In this document: in pieces, positions 33,254 to 41,328 of the stretch
Numbering within the stretch: the stretch's first letter is position 1
Layout: each line of letters opens with the position of its first letter
DNA from: an uncultured Lentisphaeria bacterium
GTDB taxonomy: Bacteria; Verrucomicrobiota; Lentisphaeria; Victivallales; UBA1829
Length of the DNA: 64,000 nucleotides
Direction: 5' to 3'
Assembly: GCA_905197955.1 (NCBI GenBank)
Contig: CAJKAR010000020.1
Coordinates: 16,348-80,347, forward strand
Notes under the pieces: model-generated
What the model was told of the DNA's origin: nothing
The model's input: the letters and a program-made list of their open reading frames with translations, nothing else
The model's database searches: none
Made by a program: the position numbers and the translations under genes

Positions 33254-34876
33254 ATGAATATCGTGCAGCAGAGACAAATGCAGAAGATTTTACTGGTCAT
33301 CCCGGATTTCAGTATGACCAATGCAAACGTGCGGAAAGGAGTCGTTCGGACGAAATGCTATTACGACTATCCTTTTCCTATCGGGATCCCCTATGTCGCC
33401 GCGGCATTAAAAAATGCGGGATATTCTTATAAGGCATTGAATCTGAATAATTTTCTCAATCCGGAAAAGGTTCTCTCTGAAGAGCTGGAGAAAAAGTATG
33501 ATTTTGTCATGACCGGCGGTAACAGCCTCATCTTTGAATGTCTCAACTGGATAGTGAACCTATCCCGGGAAATTGCACCGGAATCCACTGTTATTGTTGG
33601 CGGACCATTGATCACCACAGAGCCGGAACTCATGGCTCAGAACATGGCCTTTGATTACGGAGTAATTGGTGAAGGGGAAATCACGGATGTAAAACTTCTG
33701 GATGCGCTGTGCTATGGAGAACCGCCGGAATCTGTTCCCGGAATTGTTTTCCGAAACAAGAATGGAACTGTGACAAGAACCGGAACCGGCGCTTTTTATG
33801 AAAATTTAGATGATGTTCCTTTTCCACGTGTAGAAGATTTTGGATATGACATCTGGCTGGATCATGCGTTATGTTCCTCTTACAGTTTCTCTTATTTTGA
33901 TTACCCTCGCCCTTACATCATTATGGGAAGCAGGGGATGTCCTTTCCAATGTACTTTTTGCTTTCATGACCAGAAATTCCGAACACGCTCCATGGATAAT
34001 ATTTTTGATGAATTGAAATCGGTTATCCCAAAATACAAGATCAATTTGATCCAAGTAAATGACGACTGTTTCGCCGTAACAAAAGAACGAGTCTATGAAT
34101 TCTGCAGAAGAATACACCAACTGAGTCAGGAAGTCGGCTGGGAAATACAATGGACTGTTCAGCTGACTGTAAAAAATATCTCTCCGGAACTTCTGAGAAT
34201 CATGAAGCAATCCGGTTGCAACTCTATTAGTTACGGGTTTGAAAGTTACAGTGCAGAAATCTTGAAAAGCATGAAAAAACCGATTTCTCCCGACGAAATC
34301 AATTATGCATTCCTCCAAACCATGGATGCGGGAATTACCGTACAGGCTAATTTTATTTTCGGAGATCTAGCAGAAAATCGAAAAACTTATCTTGAAACTT
34401 TGGAATACTGGAAAAAATGCAAAGGACAAATTTCTCTGGGAACTATTGCACTCTACCCAGGCAGTTATCTCTATCACTCAAGCTGCCAAAGAGGAATCAT
34501 TACAAACCGTTTTAAATTCATCAGAGAAAAACTAGGATCCATCATCAATTTTACCTTGAATATGGATAATCAACAATTTAAAAAAATGTTATATGATATT
34601 TTCGATTACTCTTTTTTATATCAGAAAAAGTGTATTGTATTTCAGAAAGTTCCTCCCTATCATCGTTTATATTGTCCTTACTGTGGACAGAGGCTTCCCG
34701 GGATCAATATGCCAGATCTAGTAAATGACGCTCTCCGCTTTACTTGTCGCTATTGTCATATGCAGTTTCAGGTGATATATTTCTCAACTTACATAAAAAT
34801 GCTGTTAATTTATCTGAAACATCGCTTGCAATCTGTTGTCTGCCGAAGGGAAAGAGGATTCTATGGAAAAACTTGA
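33254..34876 (+). CDS. B12-binding radical SAM protein with C-terminal zinc ribbon
   Basis: 540 aa. The N-terminal cobalamin-binding Rossmann domain (about 10-160; FPIGIPYVAAALKNAGY, VIVGGPLIT, YGVIGEGE) precedes the radical SAM core with Cys229, Cys233 and Cys236 (GCPFQCTFC). Near the C-terminus two Cys pairs (YCPYCG and CRYCH, about residues 474-517) form a probable zinc ribbon, which most family members lack. Such enzymes often methylate unactivated carbons or rearrange carbon skeletons. It overlaps the transketolase gene by 14 nt. The local base composition is more AT-rich than its neighbours, which hints at separate acquisition. Confidence 0.88.
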   Translation: MNIVQQRQMQKILLVIPDFSMTNANVRKGVVRTKCYYDYPFPIGIPYVAAALKNAGYSYKALNLNNFLNPEKVLSEELEKKYDFVMTGGNSLIFECLNWIVNLSREIAPESTVIVGGPLITTEPELMAQNMAFDYGVIGEGEITDVKLLDALCYGEPPESVPGIVFRNKNGTVTRTGTGAFYENLDDVPFPRVEDFGYDIWLDHALCSSYSFSYFDYPRPYIIMGSRGCPFQCTFCFHDQKFRTRSMDNIFDELKSVIPKYKINLIQVNDDCFAVTKERVYEFCRRIHQLSQEVGWEIQWTVQLTVKNISPELLRIMKQSGCNSISYGFESYSAEILKSMKKPISPDEINYAFLQTMDAGITVQANFIFGDLAENRKTYLETLEYWKKCKGQISLGTIALYPGSYLYHSSCQRGIITNRFKFIREKLGSIINFTLNMDNQQFKKMLYDIFDYSFLYQKKCIVFQKVPPYHRLYCPYCGQRLPGINMPDLVNDALRFTCRYCHMQFQVIYFSTYIKMLLIYLKHRLQSVVCRRERGFYGKT

Positions 34877-35684
34877 ACCGGCTCGTTTAAAAGAAAAATC
34901 TCTTCGATTGAAGAAATCAGCAGTAGAAAATGCATTGCGGAACAATATCGGTCATATTGCGCCGTCGCTTTCCTGTGCGGATCTTCTTGTCGCGCTTTAT
35001 TACAACATTATGAACAGACCACCAAAACCCTGTGTTGAGATGGATCATCTGCTTCTATCAAAAGCACACGGTTCCTATGTTTATTATGAAATTCTTTGTG
35101 ATCTGGGCTGGCTCCCGGAAGACAAATGGCATAATATTTCACAGGATTCCGGCTTGTCCGGATGCTCGGAACGGCATTTTGAGTGGGGGATCGAAGCATC
35201 ATGCGGAGCTTTGGGACATGGGCTTCCCATGGCGGCCGGACTGGCATGGGGATTGAAATTACAGAAAAAGGAATATGATGTTTATTGTCTGGTCGGTGAT
35301 GGGGAACTTCAGGAGGGATCCAACTGGGAAGCCTTGCAGTTTGCCTCTTTTCATCATCTGGACAATCTTCATGTCATAGTCGACGGCAACGGCCTCCAGG
35401 CAATGGATTTTCTTTCCAGGATTATGACCTCTTCCTCTCCGGATCAGGAAATCGTACAAAAACTGGAAGCATTCGGATGCCGGGTGGAGTCCTGCAACGG
35501 ACACGACTTTTCCTCCATTCTTGATGCAGTCTCCCGCTTGAAACAGACCAAAGGTTCTCCTCGCGCCCTGTATGCAAAAACCATCAAAGGCTATGGATTG
35601 AAAGCAATCGAAAACATTCCGAAATTCCATTACCGCATTCCGGATGAACATGAACTGAGCATGGGATGGAGAGACAATGAATAA
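34863..35684 (+). CDS. Transketolase, N-terminal (TPP-binding) subunit
   Basis: 273 aa; the start at 34863 follows AGAGGA. The TPP-binding motif GDGELQEGSNWEALQFA ends in VDGNG (the GDG...N motif), and the N-terminal IGHIAPSLSCADLLVALYY and SKAHGSYVYY are typical. It is the first half of a split transketolase, moving a two-carbon ketol unit between sugars. The partner subunit overlaps it by 8 nt. In a glycan cluster the pair probably makes or extends an unusual sugar, not pentose phosphates. Confidence 0.92.
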   Translation: MEKLEPARLKEKSLRLKKSAVENALRNNIGHIAPSLSCADLLVALYYNIMNRPPKPCVEMDHLLLSKAHGSYVYYEILCDLGWLPEDKWHNISQDSGLSGCSERHFEWGIEASCGALGHGLPMAAGLAWGLKLQKKEYDVYCLVGDGELQEGSNWEALQFASFHHLDNLHVIVDGNGLQAMDFLSRIMTSSSPDQEIVQKLEAFGCRVESCNGHDFSSILDAVSRLKQTKGSPRALYAKTIKGYGLKAIENIPKFHYRIPDEHELSMGWRDNE

Positions 35685-36171
35685 ACCTAATTACAGAAAA
35701 GAAATCATCAATGCCCTGATTCCTTTTGCAGAGAAGGATCCGTCCATTCATCTGCTGCTTGGCGACATGGGGTTCGGCGCGGTGGATCTCTTTCAAAAGA
35801 AGTTTCCGGACAGAATCTGGAATCTGGGAATCATGGAACAAACGCTTGTCGGCGCAGCTGCCGGACTCGCCATGAGCGGCTTGAAACCGATCGTATACAC
35901 TATGGTGAATTTTCTTGCTTTCCGGGCACTGGAACAGGTTCGCATTGATGTGGTGAAACAAAACCTCAATGTCAAGCTGATCGGAACCGGAGCAAACGAT
36001 TATTTCCGATTCCTGGGCTATTCACATACCTGCGGCATGGATGATCTTGCTATTATGAAAACGATCGGAATCGAAATTTTCGATCCGTATGCCGAGACGG
36101 AAACACGTTCCTTTTCTGACCTTGTCTCGGACTGGATCACCTCTCCTCGACCATCTTATATAAGGGTTTAA
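35677..36171 (+). CDS. Transketolase, pyrimidine-binding subunit lacking C-terminal domain
   Basis: 164 aa. It contains the PYR domain (LLLGDMGFGAVD, WNLGIMEQTLVGAAAGLAMSG with the catalytic Glu in IMEQ, and FLAFRALEQVRIDV) but stops after DPYAETET...RPSYIRV. The usual second subunit is about 300 aa and carries a further C-terminal domain. The stop is followed 3 nt later by a well-placed start of the next gene, so the short form looks genuine, not truncated by mutation. Confidence 0.85.
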   Translation: MNKPNYRKEIINALIPFAEKDPSIHLLLGDMGFGAVDLFQKKFPDRIWNLGIMEQTLVGAAAGLAMSGLKPIVYTMVNFLAFRALEQVRIDVVKQNLNVKLIGTGANDYFRFLGYSHTCGMDDLAIMKTIGIEIFDPYAETETRSFSDLVSDWITSPRPSYIRV

Positions 36172-36174
36172 CCA

Positions 36175-37275
36175 ATGAAATATTTACTTGACCATCAAAA
36201 AATCATGTGGCACAAAGATCGTGTGGAAGCATGGCTGCGTGGAGAACGCATTGCTCCCATCACGATAGACTGTGCATTGACCAGACGTTGTAATTATCAC
36301 TGTATTTATTGTTACGGCATGCTGCAGGAAAATGAAGGGATCCCGCTGTCTCCTGCCGTCATAGACCGTTTTCTGGATGATGCGGCGGAAATCGGGGTGA
36401 AGGCCATCAGTTTCGTCAGCGATGGAGAAAGCACCTGCAACCCCTATTATGCGGATGCCATTCAGCGGGGATATCGAAACGGACTCGACATGGCAATGGG
36501 AACCAATGGATTCCTGCTGACCGATGAAAATCTGGAGAAAATATTGCCTTGTCTGACCTATCTTCGTTTCAATATTTCCGCAGGAGAACCGGAGAGATAC
36601 AGTCAAATTCACGGCTGCTCGGAAAATGCATTTCATAAAGTTGTATCGAATATCCGGAAAGCCGTTGAAATCAAACAGCAACGGGGACTCAAAGTGACGA
36701 TCGGACTGCAAATGGTTCTGATGCCGGAGTTTGCGGATGATATTCTTCCGCTGACAAAACTCGGAAAAGAACTCGGTGTAGATTACCTCGTCATCAAACA
36801 TTGCAGTGATGATGAAAACGGATCTCTCGGAGTGGATTATGCCAAATACGCACAGCTCGTTGAAAAATTGAAAGCTGCCGAATCTTTCAGCACGGATACC
36901 TACCAGGTTTCAGCGAAATGGTCGAAAATCATGTCGCAGGGAAAACGTTCCTATTCGCATTGTTTTGGACCTCCGTTCATTCTTCAGCTTTCCGGTTCCG
37001 GTCTGGTGGCACCCTGTGGAATGTTGTTTAATACAAAATATGCAAAATATCACATCGGGAACATTTCAGAAAAGCCATTCAAGGAAATCTGGCAGAGTGA
37101 TCGTTACTGGGAAGTCATGCGTCTGATTGCTTCGGACCAGTTCAACGCACATACCATGTGCGGATGCCTCTGTCTGCAGCACAAAGTCAACGAGTTTCTT
37201 GTCAAAGTAAAAGAAAATCCATCCATTTTGTCGGAACCGGTCGGCAGCTGCCCTCCCCATATCAACTTTATCTGA
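36175..37275 (+). CDS. Radical SAM protein with SPASM-like C-terminus (second of a pair)
   Basis: 366 aa. Cluster Cys39-x3-Cys43-x2-Cys46 (CNYHCIYC), GE-like motif SDGESTCNP, and the C-terminal Cys set HCFGPPFILQLSGSGLVAPC with MCGCLC. It is a paralogue of the gene at 32176: similar start, GLQMVLMPEFADDIL against GLQLVLLPENYHSVL, and the same H-[VI]-N-F-I ending. Two different but related radical steps on the same pathway seem likely. It sits directly after the transketolase pair. Confidence 0.85.
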   Translation: MKYLLDHQKIMWHKDRVEAWLRGERIAPITIDCALTRRCNYHCIYCYGMLQENEGIPLSPAVIDRFLDDAAEIGVKAISFVSDGESTCNPYYADAIQRGYRNGLDMAMGTNGFLLTDENLEKILPCLTYLRFNISAGEPERYSQIHGCSENAFHKVVSNIRKAVEIKQQRGLKVTIGLQMVLMPEFADDILPLTKLGKELGVDYLVIKHCSDDENGSLGVDYAKYAQLVEKLKAAESFSTDTYQVSAKWSKIMSQGKRSYSHCFGPPFILQLSGSGLVAPCGMLFNTKYAKYHIGNISEKPFKEIWQSDRYWEVMRLIASDQFNAHTMCGCLCLQHKVNEFLVKVKENPSILSEPVGSCPPHINFI

Positions 37276-37285
37276 GGATTTTGTA

Positions 37286-38257
37286 ATGGCGCCGACTATT
37301 TCCGTTGTCATGGGAAACTACAATCATGCGCAGTATTTGCCGGAAGCGCTAGCGCCCTTTCTTGAGCTGGAGCGATTCTTCTGCGAAATTATTGTAGCGG
37401 ATGATGCCTCAACAGACAATTCTCTTGAAATTCTTGAGGAATATGCGGCTCGCTGTCCCCGCATGAGAATCATTAAAAATCCGAAAAATCTGGGTTGTAT
37501 CGGGAATTTCACCATGCTGCTTCGGGAAGCAAAAGGAGATTTTGTAATAGGAGCTGCAGCGGATGACAAAATGCTTCCGGAACATCTGGAAACTCTCCTG
37601 ACAGCTATTCAGAAATATCCGGACGCCGCCCTATTTGCCGGACGCAATCTTTATTATTTTGAAGAACTTCGTGCAACGTTTCCTACAAGAAAATATACCA
37701 TGAAAACAGGTTTGCATGATGCTGGAGATTTCCGATTTGTAAAAGGGGGACTTCCCATTGGACCGGCAGGAACATTTCTCAGAAGAGATCTTTTTCTGAA
37801 ATACTATGAACAGTGCAGTCAGATGGGACCATGTGCGGACGGGGTTGTTTCCTGCATGGTCATAGCGCGTCACCCCTTTTATTTTCTGAATGAACCGGTT
37901 GCAGTCGTAAGAGTGACATCGTCCAACTATTCCGGCAAGACGTCTGAAAAAGAGTTTCAGGATCATTTCTATCCACAATTTTTTGACTTGCTGGAAACAG
38001 AATATCCGGACCTTTATGCCATGATGACTGAATGCCGCGGCTTCCAGCACTTTCCACCGGTTTCCCGTTTTCTGCTTCAGCATCCACGATATTGGAATCG
38101 TTATACCATACCGATTCTGCTTTCCAGATTTTACCTTTTCTGCTACCATTTTCGGCATGTTGTTCTACCTGGATTCATTCCGGAATGTTTTAAAAAAAGA
38201 TTTCGCCAGATTCGGAATAAAATCGCAGGAAAGCCGGAAGAATCTGCAATAGAATAA
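37286..38257 (+). CDS. Glycosyltransferase family 2 (first of a tandem pair)
   Basis: 323 aa. GT-A fold: SVVMGNYNHAQYLPEAL at the start, the IIVADDASTDNSLEIL nucleotide loop and the AAADDKMLPEHLE metal-binding DxD-like site. It uses a nucleotide-sugar to extend the glycan at the inner membrane. The C-terminal part has a hydrophobic segment (YTIPILLSRFYLFCYHF) that may touch the membrane. A close paralogue follows at 38280. Confidence 0.92.
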   Translation: MAPTISVVMGNYNHAQYLPEALAPFLELERFFCEIIVADDASTDNSLEILEEYAARCPRMRIIKNPKNLGCIGNFTMLLREAKGDFVIGAAADDKMLPEHLETLLTAIQKYPDAALFAGRNLYYFEELRATFPTRKYTMKTGLHDAGDFRFVKGGLPIGPAGTFLRRDLFLKYYEQCSQMGPCADGVVSCMVIARHPFYFLNEPVAVVRVTSSNYSGKTSEKEFQDHFYPQFFDLLETEYPDLYAMMTECRGFQHFPPVSRFLLQHPRYWNRYTIPILLSRFYLFCYHFRHVVLPGFIPECFKKRFRQIRNKIAGKPEESAIE

Positions 38258-38279
38258 ATCTATCCAAAAGGGCTCTTGT

Positions 38280-39230
38280 ATGAAAGCAAAACTTTCCATT
38301 CTTATTCCGAATTACAATCATGCGCAATATCTCCGGGAAGCACTGGATTCCATACTTCAACTCCGGGAATATCTCCAGGAAATCGTCATTTGCGATGATG
38401 CATCCACCGACAGCTCATGGGAAATTCTAACAGAATATCAAAAACAAAATTCCTGCATCCGCCTGCTGCGGAACGAAAAAAATCTGGGAGCCATGAACAA
38501 TTTTCTGAAACTGCTGAAAGAGGCCAAAGGGAAATATGTCATGATCCACGCGGCCGATGATTTCTGGATTGCTCCCCATATGAAGATCCTGCTGGAAGCC
38601 CTAGCTCAGGATTGTAAAAATCTCAATGCCATGTTCTGTGGACGGAATGTATACTTCAATGAAGATACCGGCTTGAAATATACCATCCCGGCAGATTTTC
38701 CATCAGGAGTACTTCCTGCGGGAAGTGTTGCGAACTATCATAGAAGAGTTCCCTGGGGCCCCGCCGGTACCATTGTCCGCACGGATCTTTACCGGGATCT
38801 ATATGAAAAACTTCTTCCGACGGGCTGTTATTACGATCGTTTTCTGGAACTGATTGTTGCACAAAAATATCCCATATTTTTCCTGAACCATGAAACAGCC
38901 TGCACCAGGTGCACTGCAACGAATTTCAGTAAAATATCCAAAAATTTGAAACAGCAGGGAAAAGCCTTCTCTCATTTTTTTGGAATGCTCCAGAGGCAAT
39001 ATCAGGATCTCTATGCCTCCATGCGTCGCTCGAACCAGTTTGCCGACTATGAAGGAATGTTTCTCTTTCTTCTTCTCCACCCATCTGTATGGGATCGTCA
39101 TACACCGGGAATTGTGATAAAACTCATTCCCTATTGCTTTTATCGGAAATTGCGGTATGGTATTCTGTCATCCATGATTCCAGTTTCGTGGAAACGAAAA
39201 TACCATACTCTTTTGAAAAAGGATTTATAA
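38280..39230 (+). CDS. Glycosyltransferase family 2 (second of a tandem pair)
   Basis: 316 aa. It parallels its neighbour at 37286 throughout: SILIPNYNHAQYLREALDS, IVICDDASTDSSWEIL and HAADDFWIAPHMK. Tandem duplication with divergence is likely, the two adding different residues or making different linkages. The stop codon is immediately followed by the ATG of the next gene. Confidence 0.92.
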   Translation: MKAKLSILIPNYNHAQYLREALDSILQLREYLQEIVICDDASTDSSWEILTEYQKQNSCIRLLRNEKNLGAMNNFLKLLKEAKGKYVMIHAADDFWIAPHMKILLEALAQDCKNLNAMFCGRNVYFNEDTGLKYTIPADFPSGVLPAGSVANYHRRVPWGPAGTIVRTDLYRDLYEKLLPTGCYYDRFLELIVAQKYPIFFLNHETACTRCTATNFSKISKNLKQQGKAFSHFFGMLQRQYQDLYASMRRSNQFADYEGMFLFLLLHPSVWDRHTPGIVIKLIPYCFYRKLRYGILSSMIPVSWKRKYHTLLKKDL

Positions 39231-40718
39231 ATGACGGAATTCGATATTGAGTCTGTTGTCAGGGAGATCCGCTCCATGGCGGGAAGCAGAAAGCGGATTG
39301 TGTTCGTTTCCGGGAACTTTAATATTCTTCATCCGGGGCATATTCGTTTTCTGCGTTTTGCGAAGGCATGCGGAGATTTTCTGGCAGTAGGGGTCCAAAG
39401 CGATCAGCTTGCGGGTTCTTCTGTCTATGTGGGAGAGGAACACAGACTGGATGCCCTGCGATCTATTTCAGATGTTGATTTTTCCTTTCTCCTGCGAGTT
39501 TCGCCCTCGGAATTCATCCGCAGTCTTCGACCGGCAGTCGTCGTAAAGGGGAAAGAGCATGAAAGCCGAAAAAATCCCGAGCAGGATGCCGTCGATGAAT
39601 ATGGAGGGAAATTGCTGTTCAGTTCAGGAGAAGTGGTTTTTTCCTCTCTGGAACTTCTGCAAAATGAATTTGCATCCACACAGACCGGCAACATCCGGGA
39701 CACTCGGGATTATCTTCAGCGACATTCCATAACAACGGATCAGTTGAGAACGGTTATTCAGTCCTTTTCCAGACAGAATGTCATTATTATCGGAGATTCC
39801 ATCATTGATGAATATATCACCTGTGACCCGGTTGGAATGTCTCGGGAGGAACCGACTCTGGTTTTGACACCGCTTCTGAAAAAGAAGTTTGCCGGCGGAG
39901 CGGCAATCGTAGCGGGACATGCGGCAGCTCTGGGTGCTTCGGTCTCTTTTTTCACCGTTTCAGGGAACGATGCGGAAGCAGATTTTCTCGAAGAGCATTT
40001 AAAGACATTCAAGCTAAAACACTTTGAAGTTCTGCGGGATTCTTCCAGGCCCACAACGCTCAAGCAGCGCTTCCGAGCGGATAATCACAGTCTTCTCCGT
40101 CTGAACACGTTCCGGCAGCATGAAATTTCCAAGGAGCTCCAGGAAAACATCTTCCGGAAAACCATTGGACTGCTGGACAAAGCAACTCTCCTTGTCTTTT
40201 CTGATTTCAACTACGGATGCCTGCCTCAGGAACTGGTCAACCGCATTCTGGATGAATGCCAAAAACGGAAAGTCATGGTTGTTGCAGACAGTCAAACCTC
40301 CTCACAAGTTGGAGATATCAGTCGTTACACAAATGCAAAACTGCTTACTCCGACAGAGCATGAAATGCGGACCGCTCTTCAGGATTTCCGTTCCGGGATG
40401 GTTGTTGCCGCAGAAAAACTCCGTCAAAAGACCCATGCGGAAAACATTCTGGTCACTCTTGGCGAAAACGGTGTCTTCATTCATGCCGGCAATAAAGATC
40501 TGTGGGAAAATGATCAGATTCCCGCTCTGAACTCTCATCCGCAGGATATTTCTGGAGCAGGCGACTCGCTCCTGATTGCCACCTCTCTTGCTTTAGCATC
40601 TCATGCCAACATCTGGCAAAGTGCATATATCGGTTCTCTTGCTGCAGCCTGCCAAGTATCCAGACTTGGAAATATTCCTCTGGCACTGGAAAATATTCTG
40701 GATCTTCTCCAGCATTAA
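39231..40718 (+). CDS. Bifunctional HldE-like protein with swapped domain order
   Basis: 495 aa. The N-terminal cytidylyltransferase-like domain (about 20-150) has GNFNILHPGHIRFLRFA with the HxGH motif, then SDVDFSFLL. The C-terminal PfkB kinase domain (about 175-490) has GDSIIDEYI, the FAGGAAIVAGHAAALGA loop and DISGAGDSLLIATSLAL with the catalytic Asp. E. coli HldE has the kinase first and the adenylyltransferase second, so the order is reversed here. With the GmhA-like and HddC-like genes it completes most of a heptose pathway; no GmhB phosphatase is visible. Last gene of the cluster, closed by a strong terminator. Confidence 0.85.
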   Translation: MTEFDIESVVREIRSMAGSRKRIVFVSGNFNILHPGHIRFLRFAKACGDFLAVGVQSDQLAGSSVYVGEEHRLDALRSISDVDFSFLLRVSPSEFIRSLRPAVVVKGKEHESRKNPEQDAVDEYGGKLLFSSGEVVFSSLELLQNEFASTQTGNIRDTRDYLQRHSITTDQLRTVIQSFSRQNVIIIGDSIIDEYITCDPVGMSREEPTLVLTPLLKKKFAGGAAIVAGHAAALGASVSFFTVSGNDAEADFLEEHLKTFKLKHFEVLRDSSRPTTLKQRFRADNHSLLRLNTFRQHEISKELQENIFRKTIGLLDKATLLVFSDFNYGCLPQELVNRILDECQKRKVMVVADSQTSSQVGDISRYTNAKLLTPTEHEMRTALQDFRSGMVVAAEKLRQKTHAENILVTLGENGVFIHAGNKDLWENDQIPALNSHPQDISGAGDSLLIATSLALASHANIWQSAYIGSLAAACQVSRLGNIPLALENILDLLQH

Positions 40719-40743
40719 AGAATAACCGGAGAGTTGGTCATAA

Positions 40744-40773
40744 AAAAAGGAGTTCCTGCAGGAACTCCTTTTT
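40744..40773. terminator. Bidirectional intrinsic terminator
   Basis: AAAAAGGAGTTCC (40744-40756) and GGAACTCCTTTTT (40761-40773) pair perfectly around TGCA, with T-runs on both strands. It ends the glycan operon from the left and the cyclophilin transcript from the right. Confidence 0.95.
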
Positions 40774-40796
40774 ATTTTTTCTTTTCTGAATCGGAA

Positions 40797-41300
40797 TCAG
40801 ATCCGTTCGGCCTTCTCTATGATAACAGGTTCGACCGGCACATCATCGTGATAACCATAAGGACCTGTTTCCACTTTTGCAATCTTATCCACCACGTCCA
40901 TGCCTTTGGTCACAAAACCGAAGACACAGTATCCATAGCCGGCAGCGGATTTGTTCTTATGATCCAGAAAATCATTGTCCACCAGATTGATGAAAAACTG
41001 TGCAGTAGCGCTGTCCACCACATTGGTCCGGGCCATGGCAATGGTGCCACGTTTATTGGAGCCCGCAAGATGCGCCTCATTTTTAATCGGCGGCTCGGTA
41101 TCCTTCTCATTCATTTCCGCATCCATACCACCGCCCTGAATCATGAAGCCATCAATCACCCGGTGAAAAATGGTTCCGTTGTAATGGCCGGAATCCACAT
41201 ATTCAAGGAAATTCCGAACCGTGATCGGAGTATCCTTTTCACAGAGTTCGAGTTCAATATCGCCCAGAGTTGTCGTCAGTCTTACTTTTGGAGACGCCAT
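40797..41300 (-). CDS. Peptidyl-prolyl cis-trans isomerase, cyclophilin type
   Basis: 167 aa, no signal peptide, so cytoplasmic like PpiB. Signatures: TTLGDIELELCEKDTPITV, YNGTIFHRVIDGFMIQGG with the catalytic Arg, and ATAQFFINLVDND. A small insertion (DAEMNEKDTEPPIKNEAHL) is typical of bacterial cyclophilins. It lies 28 nt after ptsI and may share its transcript. Confidence 0.96.
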   Translation of the reverse strand: MASPKVRLTTTLGDIELELCEKDTPITVRNFLEYVDSGHYNGTIFHRVIDGFMIQGGGMDAEMNEKDTEPPIKNEAHLAGSNKRGTIAMARTNVVDSATAQFFINLVDNDFLDHKNKSAAGYGYCVFGFVTKGMDVVDKIAKVETGPYGYHDDVPVEPVIIEKAERI

Positions 41301-41328
41301 GGAAACACTTCCTTTTTTTGAGTTTATC

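Noticed and set aside
28665..40718. Radical SAM genes as a peptide-modifying (RiPP) locus
   Set aside because: SPASM-type proteins often modify peptides, but I found no small precursor gene or peptidase here, and every neighbour is a sugar or glycan enzyme.
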